A stretch of 64,000 nt of DNA from CAYXRK01 sp964467615 (GTDB lineage: Bacteria; Hydrogenedentota; Hydrogenedentia; Hydrogenedentales; GCA-2746185): assembly GCA_964467615.1 (NCBI GenBank), contig CAYXRK010000004.1, positions 1 to 64,000 on the forward strand, given 5' to 3'. Each line of letters opens with the position of its first letter. The first letter of the stretch is position 1. The translations under genes and the position numbers were made by a program. Of this stretch, positions 8,142-16,083 are shown in pieces. The notes under the pieces were generated by a model. That model saw only the letters and a list, made by a program, of their open reading frames with translations. It had not been told where the DNA came from and ran no database searches.

Positions 8142-9256
8142 AGGGCGGCGCGTTGCGAGGGGCCCGACTTGAAGACGAGGCCCAGAATGTCTCCCGCGAT
8201 CAAGTCGCCGGCGGCGGGCTTGGCAAAGGCGGCGGCGGCGCGTGACATCGCTTCCAGAGTGGCCGGATCGTTGAACAGCGACCGGATTTTCGCGAGAAGA
8301 ACTTCGGCGGTGAGGTCATTGTCGAGGATCACTTTGGCCGCCCCTGCGGTTTCGAAGGCGCGGGCGTTGTCCTCCTGGTGGCCTTCGGCAGCGTGCGGGT
8401 AGGGAATGAGGACGGATGGTTTGCCGAGCGCGGCGATTTCGGCGGTCATGGATGCGCCCGCGCGGGAAATGATGAGGTCGGCCGCCGAACATGCGGCCGC
8501 CATTTCGTTAATGAAAGCGCGGACGTGGACGGGAACCGGCGCGCCTTCCGCGCGTTTTCTGGCTTCGGTGACGCCGCTTTGTCCGGTCATCCAAAGGAGT
8601 TGGAATTCTCTTGTTTGCACTGCCGGGAGCATCGCTGCGACAGCGTCGTTAATACTGTGCGCACCCTGGCTTCCCCCGCACACGAGCACGACGCGGCGGT
8701 TGGGGTCGAGTCCGAACTCGGCGCAGGCGTGTTCGCGTTGCGGCGGGCGAAGGAACTCGTTGCGCACCGGGTTGCCGACGAGCCGCGCGCGCTCGGGATC
8801 GAACACGCCTTGCGTGTTTTCGTAACTGAGGAAGACCCGGTCGGCGCGGCGGGCGAGCAGTTGATTGGCGAGCCCCATCCGCTTGTTCTGTTCGTGCAGG
8901 ACGGTGAGAATGCCCATGCGCTGGGCGGTCCACACGAGCGGGACGGAAACGTAGCCGCCGACGCCGAGGACTACGTCGGGCCCAAAGCGCAGAAGCAACA
9001 CGGCGGAGCGGACGACCGCTACCGCGAGGACAAGGGCTGTCCATAGTTTCTTCGCAGGGTGAGAACGAGGCCAGGGGCGGACACGTAGCGAACGGAACGC
9101 GACGCCGGCATTGGCGCTGACGCGCTGCTCGATCTTGCCACGCGCTCCGACCCATTGGACGACGAGCCGGGGATCGCGCCGCTGAAGTTCCTGGAGCACG
9201 GCGACAGCCGGGGACGTGTGACCTCCCGTACCGCCACCGCTGATCATCAGGCGCAT
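8138..9256 (-). CDS. murG: MurG, undecaprenyl-PP-MurNAc-pentapeptide GlcNAc transferase
   Basis: 372 residues, standard length. It starts MRLMISGGGTGGHTSPA with the diagnostic GGTGGH loop, followed by GVGGYVSVP, LHEQNKRMGLANQLLA, VCGGSQGA and the UDP-GlcNAc site region IISRAGASMTAEIAALGKPS. It converts lipid I to lipid II at the inner face of the cytoplasmic membrane. It is the last gene of the division/cell-wall cluster, 9 nt after ftsW. murC, murB, ddl, ftsQ, ftsA and ftsZ, which often follow, are absent; the next gene is convergent. Confidence 0.96.
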   Translation of the reverse strand: MRLMISGGGTGGHTSPAVAVLQELQRRDPRLVVQWVGARGKIEQRVSANAGVAFRSLRVRPWPRSHPAKKLWTALVLAVAVVRSAVLLLRFGPDVVLGVGGYVSVPLVWTAQRMGILTVLHEQNKRMGLANQLLARRADRVFLSYENTQGVFDPERARLVGNPVRNEFLRPPQREHACAEFGLDPNRRVVLVCGGSQGAHSINDAVAAMLPAVQTREFQLLWMTGQSGVTEARKRAEGAPVPVHVRAFINEMAAACSAADLIISRAGASMTAEIAALGKPSVLIPYPHAAEGHQEDNARAFETAGAAKVILDNDLTAEVLLAKIRSLFNDPATLEAMSRAAAAFAKPAAGDLIAGDILGLVFKSGPSQRAAL

Positions 9257-9265
9257 AGGGACATG

Positions 9266-10405
9266 TTACGCGGCACGGGCCCGAGGTGCAGTGTTTACTC
9301 GGGGCGCGCGGGGGGCGCGATCCTCGATACGATGCGCGCGGAGGCCGACGCTGACGATGATACCCATCAGACCCATGAAGACGATGAGCGAACTGCCGCC
9401 CCAACTGATGAAGGGCAAGGGCAGTCCCTTAGTCGGAAGCATGCCGGTAACGACGGCCATGTTGACCGCGGCCTGGATTCCGACAAGGGCGGTGATGCCG
9501 GAGACGAGAAGCGCGCCGAAAAGGTCGCGTGCGTGGAATGCGATGCGAAGAGACACGTAGATGAGCGCGAAGAAAAGCGAGAGGAGAATGAGCGATCCGA
9601 CGAGGCCCATTTCCTCGGCCCAGACAGCGAAGATGAAATCGGTATGCGCCTCGGGAAGGTAGAGCAGCTTTTGTTCGCCCGCGCCAGGGCCTCTCCCCCA
9701 CATTGCGCCTCGCGTGATCGCGGCGAGACTTTGGATGAGCTGGTAGCCGGAGGTGTCACGGTGACTCCAGGGATCGAGGAATGCGGTGAGGCGGGCGAGG
9801 CGGTGAGGGCTCGTGACGGAGAGCGCCCAGATTGCGCCGACGGCGGCAACGACGCCGGGAAAGAGAAACCTGCGCCGCGTTCCAGCGACGAAGAGCATGA
9901 TGAAGGCGGTGGCGCAGATGACGGCGGGAGTGCCGAGGTCCTTTTCCAAAAAGACGAGCGCTGCGAAGACCAGTGTTATGAACGTCGGGGGGAGGAAACC
10001 CTTGAAGAAGCCGCGGATGTGTTCGCGGTTGTCGGAGAGTTTCACGGCGAGCAGAAGGATAACGGCGAACTTGGCGAACTCGGAAGGCTGGAAGGAGAAT
10101 CCGCCGACCTCGAGCCAGCGTTGCGCGCCGTTGCGTTCGTCGCCGACGCCGGGTATGAGCACGAGCACGAGCAACGCGATCGAAAACGCCACGATAGAAC
10201 GAAACAAGCCAGGGTCGCGGAGCCGGTGGTAATCGAAGTGCGCGGCGGTGAACATGGCGAGAAGGCCTCCGGCGACGTAGATCGCGAGGCGTATCAGGCG
10301 GGCGTCGGCGTCCTCGCCAACGATGCTGGCGCTGTAGACGATGAATACACCGTTCAAAACCAGCGCGAGAACTAGAACGAGGACGGCGGTGGATTCGCGT
10401 TTCAT
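9266..10405 (-). CDS. ftsW: FtsW, SEDS peptidoglycan glycosyltransferase
   Basis: 379 residues from the ATG at 10405, which overlaps the murD stop as ATGA; the longer upstream frame lies inside murD and is not used. About ten membrane helices are visible, with SEDS landmarks: GVGDERNGAQRWLEVGGFSF, QPSEFAKFAVILLLA, AHTDFIFAVWAEEMG, GLPLPFISWGGSSL. FtsW polymerises septal glycan from lipid II with the class B PBP encoded upstream (FtsI). It ends in a basic tail. Confidence 0.95.
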   Translation of the reverse strand: MKRESTAVLVLVLALVLNGVFIVYSASIVGEDADARLIRLAIYVAGGLLAMFTAAHFDYHRLRDPGLFRSIVAFSIALLVLVLIPGVGDERNGAQRWLEVGGFSFQPSEFAKFAVILLLAVKLSDNREHIRGFFKGFLPPTFITLVFAALVFLEKDLGTPAVICATAFIMLFVAGTRRRFLFPGVVAAVGAIWALSVTSPHRLARLTAFLDPWSHRDTSGYQLIQSLAAITRGAMWGRGPGAGEQKLLYLPEAHTDFIFAVWAEEMGLVGSLILLSLFFALIYVSLRIAFHARDLFGALLVSGITALVGIQAAVNMAVVTGMLPTKGLPLPFISWGGSSLIVFMGLMGIIVSVGLRAHRIEDRAPRAPRVNTAPRARAA

Positions 10406-11784
10406 GCGTGGGCCGCTCCAGTTGTAGCCGCGGCGCCGTCCGCCGACAATTGCCGGACGCATTCCTTGAACACGCGGCCGCGATGCTCGAAGTTGTCGAA
10501 CATGTCGAAGCTGGCGCAGGCGGGCGAGAGGAGGACGGCGTCGCCCGGGCAAGCAAATTCGCGGGCCGCATCAACTGCGTCTTCCATCGATTCGGCACGC
10601 TTGGCCGGGACAATGTCCGCGAAGGCGTTTTCGATTCGGGCCGCGTCTTCGCCGATCGTGACTATCGCTTTGACATGATCGCGCACTCGGTCACGAAGAT
10701 CGCGGTAGTCCCCGCCTTTTCCGCGTCCGCCCGCGATTAGCACGATAGGCGCGTCGAAGCTATCGAGCGCGACTTTTAGGCTGTCGGGATTGGTGGATTT
10801 CGAGTCGTTGTAGTAGGTCACGCCGTTCAACGCGAGGACTTTTTCGATACGGTGCTCGACACCTTTGAACGCGCGGAGGGCGAGTCGAACGCCGTCGCGA
10901 AAGCCGCCCGCGCAGGCCATGGTGACGGCGGCGAGAACGTTTTCGACGTTGTGATGGCCGGGAATCTGGATGTCGTCGAGCGAGGCGACGATTTGGTTCT
11001 CACCAAACACAATGTCGCGGCCGCGTACCCATGCGCCGGATGCGTGGCCGCGAGACGCGCTGAACTCCAAGCGTCGCGCGCCGGATCCGGAAAGCATCGT
11101 GCGAGTATGTTCATCGTCCGCATTTACCACAGCGTGATCGCCCGTACCTTGCGCGGCGAATATGCGGGCCTTGGCGGCGACGTAGTCGTCCATCCCGCCG
11201 TGCCAATCGAGGTGATCGGGCGTTACGTTAAGAACAGTCGCAATCCATGGGCGAAATGTGTGCGCGTATTCGAGTTGATAGCTGCTGACCTCGAGCACGG
11301 CGTAGGGAGGTTGGTCTTGAATCAGGGCGAGATCGCTCGCGGGTGTCGCGTTGTTGCCTGCGAGGGCGACGGAATGTCCGCATGACTCGACGATTGCGCG
11401 CAACAACTCGGTGGTGGTGGTTTTTCCGTTGGTGCCGGTGATCGCGAGGATGCGCGAACGGATGAACCCGTGGGCGAATTCCAATTCGCTGATCACGGGT
11501 ATACCCTTCTCGCGCGCGGCGCGAAGAAGCGGGTTGCTCAAGGGAACGCCGGGACCGGGGACCACGAACGACGCGTTATCGAGGGGCGTGAGGGTATGTC
11601 CGCCTGTTTCGAAGTCGACGCCCACGCCGCGGAGTTCGTGTTGAAACGCGTCGAGATGTGGCCCGGCGGCGGCCTCCGAGACGAAGGGGCGCGCGCCCTC
11701 GCGCAACAAGAGGGCGATGAGGCTTCGGGCGGTTCGGCCCATGCCGATTACCGCGACTTTCTGGTTTCGTACGTCGTAGTTCAT
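10402..11784 (-). CDS. murD: MurD, UDP-MurNAc-L-alanine:D-glutamate ligase
   Basis: 460 residues. The Mur-ligase order is clear: Rossmann N-domain (VAVIGMGRTARSLIALL), ATP loop GTNGKTTTTELL, central TVLNVTPDHLDWHGGMDDYVAAK, then YYNDSKSTNPDSLKVALDSF and IVLIAGGRGKGGDY in the C-domain. It adds D-Glu to UDP-MurNAc-L-Ala in the cytoplasm. It lies 6 nt after mraY and overlaps ftsW by 4 nt, so it is co-translated within the cluster. Confidence 0.96.
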   Translation of the reverse strand: MNYDVRNQKVAVIGMGRTARSLIALLLREGARPFVSEAAAGPHLDAFQHELRGVGVDFETGGHTLTPLDNASFVVPGPGVPLSNPLLRAAREKGIPVISELEFAHGFIRSRILAITGTNGKTTTTELLRAIVESCGHSVALAGNNATPASDLALIQDQPPYAVLEVSSYQLEYAHTFRPWIATVLNVTPDHLDWHGGMDDYVAAKARIFAAQGTGDHAVVNADDEHTRTMLSGSGARRLEFSASRGHASGAWVRGRDIVFGENQIVASLDDIQIPGHHNVENVLAAVTMACAGGFRDGVRLALRAFKGVEHRIEKVLALNGVTYYNDSKSTNPDSLKVALDSFDAPIVLIAGGRGKGGDYRDLRDRVRDHVKAIVTIGEDAARIENAFADIVPAKRAESMEDAVDAAREFACPGDAVLLSPACASFDMFDNFEHRGRVFKECVRQLSADGAAATTGAAHA

Positions 11785-11790
11785 GGTGAA

Positions 11791-13248
11791 TTATCGCAAT
11801 TTGAGCGTAGCCAGGCTCATCAGCGCAAAAACCATCGCCAGAATCCAAAAACGGATGACGACTTTCGTTTCGGACCAGCCGAGCAACTCGAAATGATGAT
11901 GCAGGGGGGCCATGCGGAAGACACGTTTGCCACGGAGCTTGAACGAACCGACTTGGATGATAACGCTGAGGGTCTCGAGCACGAATATGCCGCCGACAAT
12001 GGGTAGTAGGAGTTCTTGTTTGGTCAGTACCGCGAGTGCACCGAGGACGCCGCCGAGCGCGAGGGAGCCGGTGTCGCCCATGAAGACTTCGGCGGGGTGC
12101 GCGTTGAACCAAAGGAAACCGAGGCCCGTGCCGAGTAGCGCTCCGCCGACAACCGTCAATTCGCTGGCTTCGGGCACGTGGGTGACGAAGAGATAATCGG
12201 ACCAGTCGGCGCGGCTGATCACGTAGGCGATGCCGGTGAACGCGAAGATCGAGACGACGGACGCGCCCGCCGCAAGACCGTCGAGGCCGTCGGTAAGGTT
12301 GACGCCATTCGTCGCGCCGATGATGATAAGTATCACGAAGGGCACATATAGCCAGCCCATTTGGATGAACGCGTCCTTTACGCCGGGAATCGCGACTTTG
12401 GTGTGGAGTTTGCGCGGGCTTTGCTCGATCATGTCCGGCGCGGCGGCTTCGAGGAGAAGTCGGTTCAGACGGACTTGCGCGCGCGAAATCAAGGGCGAGC
12501 CCGCAATAAGCGCGGTGGCCTCGCCATTGAACGATCCTTCGGGCCATGCCGACGCTTCGTAGACACTCGGATCGGAAAGGATCCGGTTGAGTTCGGTCAC
12601 CACTGTAGCGCGTGTTTCGTTTCCGAGGTTTCCTGATCGAATACGCTCCGCTAGTTCCGCGGGAAGGCGTTCGCCGAAACGCGATAGCGCGGAGTTTGAA
12701 CCGTCCACCAACGCGCGGCCGAGCGCGGGCCAAGAGAGTAGCTCTCGATCCGAAACGTACGCGCCGCCATAGGTAACGGGGCTGTAAACGACGAGTAGAC
12801 CAAGCAGTGTGCCGGTGAGGAGTTGCCCGATGAGCTTCGCGCGGGCGCTCAGGCCGTCGTTTCGTTTGCGGCGCAGCTTGATGTAGTCGTCAACGAAACC
12901 CACTGCGCCCATGAGGCACAGCACGGCGACGGCGGCGAGCATGAGCCGGTTGGTCCAGGTGCTCCAGAGCGCAAGGGAGAGGAGCGTGGCGACGATGATG
13001 ATTAGCCCGCCCATGGTCGGCGTGCCGGCCTTGCCCTTGTGAAGTTCGTGGAGGTCGTGTACGTGGTCCTTCTTGATGTGCTGGCCAATCTTGAGACGGC
13101 GCAACCATGCGATGATGCGCGGGCCGACGATCAAGCAAAAGAGAAAGCCGGTCGCCGCCGCGCCGCCGGCGCGAACGGTGTGGTAATTGAAAACGTTGAA
13201 CGCGCTGAAGTAGGGGGTGAGGTATTGCGCGAGGTAGTAGAGCATCAC
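11791..13248 (-). CDS. mraY: MraY, phospho-MurNAc-pentapeptide transferase, with large extracytoplasmic insert
   Basis: 485 residues against about 360 in E. coli. Core motifs are intact: KAGTPTMGGLIII, VGFVDDYIKLRRKRNDGL, GATNGVNLTDGLDGLAAG, WFNAHPAEVFMGDTGSLALGG and APLHHHFELLGWSE near the end, so the catalytic Asp and His residues are present. The extra length is one hydrophilic block of about 100 residues between YSPVTYGGAY (about 155) and KVAIPGVKDAFIQMGW (about 280), in the loop predicted to face the periplasm. It makes lipid I from UDP-MurNAc-pentapeptide and undecaprenyl phosphate. Confidence 0.95.
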   Translation of the reverse strand: MMLYYLAQYLTPYFSAFNVFNYHTVRAGGAAATGFLFCLIVGPRIIAWLRRLKIGQHIKKDHVHDLHELHKGKAGTPTMGGLIIIVATLLSLALWSTWTNRLMLAAVAVLCLMGAVGFVDDYIKLRRKRNDGLSARAKLIGQLLTGTLLGLLVVYSPVTYGGAYVSDRELLSWPALGRALVDGSNSALSRFGERLPAELAERIRSGNLGNETRATVVTELNRILSDPSVYEASAWPEGSFNGEATALIAGSPLISRAQVRLNRLLLEAAAPDMIEQSPRKLHTKVAIPGVKDAFIQMGWLYVPFVILIIIGATNGVNLTDGLDGLAAGASVVSIFAFTGIAYVISRADWSDYLFVTHVPEASELTVVGGALLGTGLGFLWFNAHPAEVFMGDTGSLALGGVLGALAVLTKQELLLPIVGGIFVLETLSVIIQVGSFKLRGKRVFRMAPLHHHFELLGWSETKVVIRFWILAMVFALMSLATLKLR

Positions 13249-13249
13249 G

Positions 13250-14617
13250 CTATCGAGCGGCCTCCTGGGGCGCGTGCTCGAGCAGCGATTTCAACGACTC
13301 GACGACTTTCTCCATGCGCATTCCTCGCGATCCCTTGACCAGAACGACGTCGCCGGGCGACGCGTGCGCAGCGACGGCTTCGACCATGGCAGCGTGATCT
13401 TCGATGTGCTCGGCTACCGGAACCCCGGCGGCGCACGCCGCTTCGACCGTCGCGGCGGCGTGATCGCCGCGCGCGAACAGGTAATCGACGAAGCGCAGAC
13501 CCGCATATTCACCAATCTCGCGGTGCAAGCGTTCGGCATGGGGACCGAGTTCCAGCATTTCGCCGAGCACGGCGATGCGTTTGCCGGAGCGATTGCGTTC
13601 CGAGAGGGCGTCGAGCGCGAGCCGGACCGAACCCGGATTGGCGTTGTAGGAGTCATCGATGATCTCGACGCCGCCCACGTTGAAGACGAGGAAGCGCGCT
13701 GAATCCTCGCAGGCGCGCTCAAGGGGCGCTTGGAATTCGGATATCCCGTGGCGAAGTCCAATCGCGACAGCCAAGAGCACGTTCGCGGCGTGTCCTTTCG
13801 CGTAGAGAGACAGCGTGAGTTCGCCGATCGGATCAATGGTCAGGCGCATGCGGCCGTTGCTCGTAAATTCGCAATCGCGCAGAACGATGTCGCCCTCGGA
13901 GCCGTATCTGACCGTATTGCCAACGAACTGAGCGCCAATCGCGCGGCATCGAGAATCGTCCACGTTGACGTAGAAGACGCCGTGTTCAGGAAGCGATGTC
14001 ATGATTTCGGCTTTGGCGCCGGCGACGTCTTCTATTGTCCCGAAGCCTTCGAGGTGGGCCTCGCTGATCATCGTGATGGCGGATTCGGTCGGGCGGGCGA
14101 TGGCGCAGAGCCGCTCGATCTCGCCGCGGTGGTTTGCGCCCATTTCCATGACGACGCACTCGGTGGTGGCGTCCATCTCGAGCAGTGTGAGCGGGCCGCC
14201 GATTTCATTGTTCAAGTTGCCGCGCGTTTTGATGACTTTGTACCGCTCGGACAGAACGGCGGCGGTCAGGTCCTTGCTGGTGGTTTTTCCGCAGGAGCCG
14301 GTAATCGCGATTACGGGTACTGCATATCGCGCGCGGTGGTGCGCCGCGAATTGCTGAAGCGCGGCCAAGGAATCCGGCACCTGAATCACCACGCCACCGA
14401 TGCATTGACGCTGCGCGACGGCGGCCACGGCGCCTTTCTCAAAGGCTTGATCGAGAAAATCGTTCGCGTCAAAGTTCGCGCCATTGAGCGCGAAGAAGAC
14501 GTCGCCCTCGAGCAACGTGCGGGTATCGGTCGAAACGCCGGTGATGCGCGACATGTCGCCTGGACGTTGGGCCTCAAAGACCGCGGCGAGCCTATCGATG
14601 GAGTAGTCCCAGTTCAT
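13250..14617 (-). CDS. murF: MurF, UDP-MurNAc-tripeptide:D-Ala-D-Ala ligase
   Basis: 455 residues. The ATP-binding loop ITGSCGKTTSKDLTAAVL, NLNNEIGGPLTLL, VMEMGANHRGEIERL and IIDDSYNANPGSVRLALDAL identify MurF. It completes the UDP-MurNAc-pentapeptide by adding D-Ala-D-Ala. The ATG overlaps the murE stop by 4 nt, and the stop is 1 nt before the mraY start, giving tight translational coupling. Confidence 0.96.
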   Translation of the reverse strand: MNWDYSIDRLAAVFEAQRPGDMSRITGVSTDTRTLLEGDVFFALNGANFDANDFLDQAFEKGAVAAVAQRQCIGGVVIQVPDSLAALQQFAAHHRARYAVPVIAITGSCGKTTSKDLTAAVLSERYKVIKTRGNLNNEIGGPLTLLEMDATTECVVMEMGANHRGEIERLCAIARPTESAITMISEAHLEGFGTIEDVAGAKAEIMTSLPEHGVFYVNVDDSRCRAIGAQFVGNTVRYGSEGDIVLRDCEFTSNGRMRLTIDPIGELTLSLYAKGHAANVLLAVAIGLRHGISEFQAPLERACEDSARFLVFNVGGVEIIDDSYNANPGSVRLALDALSERNRSGKRIAVLGEMLELGPHAERLHREIGEYAGLRFVDYLFARGDHAAATVEAACAAGVPVAEHIEDHAAMVEAVAAHASPGDVVLVKGSRGMRMEKVVESLKSLLEHAPQEAAR

Positions 14618-16083
14618 GATTGCCGCCGCGACTCCAGGGCCGCCCGCGCGACCTCGCGGTCGTCGAAATGAATTCTGTTTGCCCCCAGGATTTGGTAGCC
14701 CTCGTGACCCTTGCCTGCGATCATCACTAGATCGCCGGTCGAAGCCATTCCGATTGCGCGTCTTATCGCGCGCTCTCGGTCAAGAATGACTTCATGATGT
14801 GTGCCGCTCACTTGCTTGCCGCGAACCCCTGTCTCGATTTCCGAGACGATTTGCGAGGGGTCTTCCGAGCGCGGATTGTCCGACGTAATGATCACGTAGT
14901 CCCCCAGTTCCGCCGCGACAGCGCCCATCTTCGGGCGTTTCCCCCTGTCGCGGTCGCCCCCGCAACCGAACACCACAATCAATCGCACGGGCCCGAGTTC
15001 GCGCGCCGTCGCGAGTACGTTCCGAAGTCCGTCGTCGGTGTGTGCGTAATCAACGACGACCGAGAAATCCTGCCCCGCCTCGACGCGTTCAAATCTCCCC
15101 GGCACGCTGGTGAACCCTTCGATACCGGCGACGATCTGGTCGAACCCCAGCCCCAATCCCCCGGCCACGGCAGACGCCGCGAGCACGTTCGCTACATTAT
15201 GCCGCCCGGCGAGGGCGGATCGCACCCGCGCGGTACCCGCAGGCGTGATCAGCGTGAACCTCGAGCCATCCGACGCGATGGATACGTTCTCGGCGCGATA
15301 GTCGCCGCCTGGACCGTACGTCACGCAGCGCGCGGTTAGCGCCGACCGAAACGTGTCCGCGTAGGGGTCGTCCAGATTGACGACCCCGAAAGCGTTGTCG
15401 CCGCCGAGCCTCGAGAACAATTTCATTTTCGCGGTGACGTATGCGTCCATCGTCAGGTGATAGTCGAGGTGGTCCTGCGTGACATTCGTGATCACTGCCA
15501 CGTTGAACGCGATGCCGGCGATGCGCTCCTGTTCGAGCGCGTGCGAGCTGACCTCCATGACAACGTGCGTCGCGCACGCATCACGCGCTTTAGCGAAAAG
15601 TCCTACAAGTTCCTCGCCGAACGGCGTCGTGTGGGACGCATCGAGTGATTGATCGCCGACGAAGTATCCAAGCGTTCCGAAGTTTGCGGCGGAGGACCCC
15701 GCGGAACGAAGCATGTGCTGGATGAGAAATGCCGTGCTGGTTTTTCCATTTGTGCCGGTGACGCCGATTACGGTCATCGCGTCGCTCGGGCGGCCAGCGA
15801 GTTCGTGCGCGAGGACACCGAGAGCGCGGCGCGCGTGATTGACACAAAGGTAGGGCATGCCCGCGAGCGAGGTGATGTCGCCACGCTCTCCGGCAATGGC
15901 CGCCACGCCGGACTCACGAACGCTCTCGGCAAAATCATGGCCGTCGTTCTGACCGCCGCAAATGGCGACGAAGAGTGCGCCGGGGCCCGCGTTACGCGAA
16001 TCTTCCGTCACGCGCGAGATATCGATGTCGCCTTCCGCCGGACACCGCGCCTCAACCAGAGCGGCGGCTTCACGAAGTTTCAT
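14614..16083 (-). CDS. murE: MurE, UDP-MurNAc-tripeptide synthetase (meso-DAP type)
   Basis: 489 residues from the ATG at 16083 (MKLREAAALVEARC), which gives a 14-nt overlap with ftsI; the frame extends further upstream inside ftsI without support. Motifs: GVTGTNGKTSTAFLI, TNVTQDHLDYH, VVDYAHTDDGLRNVL, VFGCGGDRDRGKRP and TSDNPRSEDP. The DNPR signature is the meso-diaminopimelate specificity motif, so the peptidoglycan is predicted to carry meso-DAP at position 3. GKGHEGYQ near the C-terminus is also typical. Confidence 0.95.
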   Translation of the reverse strand: MKLREAAALVEARCPAEGDIDISRVTEDSRNAGPGALFVAICGGQNDGHDFAESVRESGVAAIAGERGDITSLAGMPYLCVNHARRALGVLAHELAGRPSDAMTVIGVTGTNGKTSTAFLIQHMLRSAGSSAANFGTLGYFVGDQSLDASHTTPFGEELVGLFAKARDACATHVVMEVSSHALEQERIAGIAFNVAVITNVTQDHLDYHLTMDAYVTAKMKLFSRLGGDNAFGVVNLDDPYADTFRSALTARCVTYGPGGDYRAENVSIASDGSRFTLITPAGTARVRSALAGRHNVANVLAASAVAGGLGLGFDQIVAGIEGFTSVPGRFERVEAGQDFSVVVDYAHTDDGLRNVLATARELGPVRLIVVFGCGGDRDRGKRPKMGAVAAELGDYVIITSDNPRSEDPSQIVSEIETGVRGKQVSGTHHEVILDRERAIRRAIGMASTGDLVMIAGKGHEGYQILGANRIHFDDREVARAALESRRQS

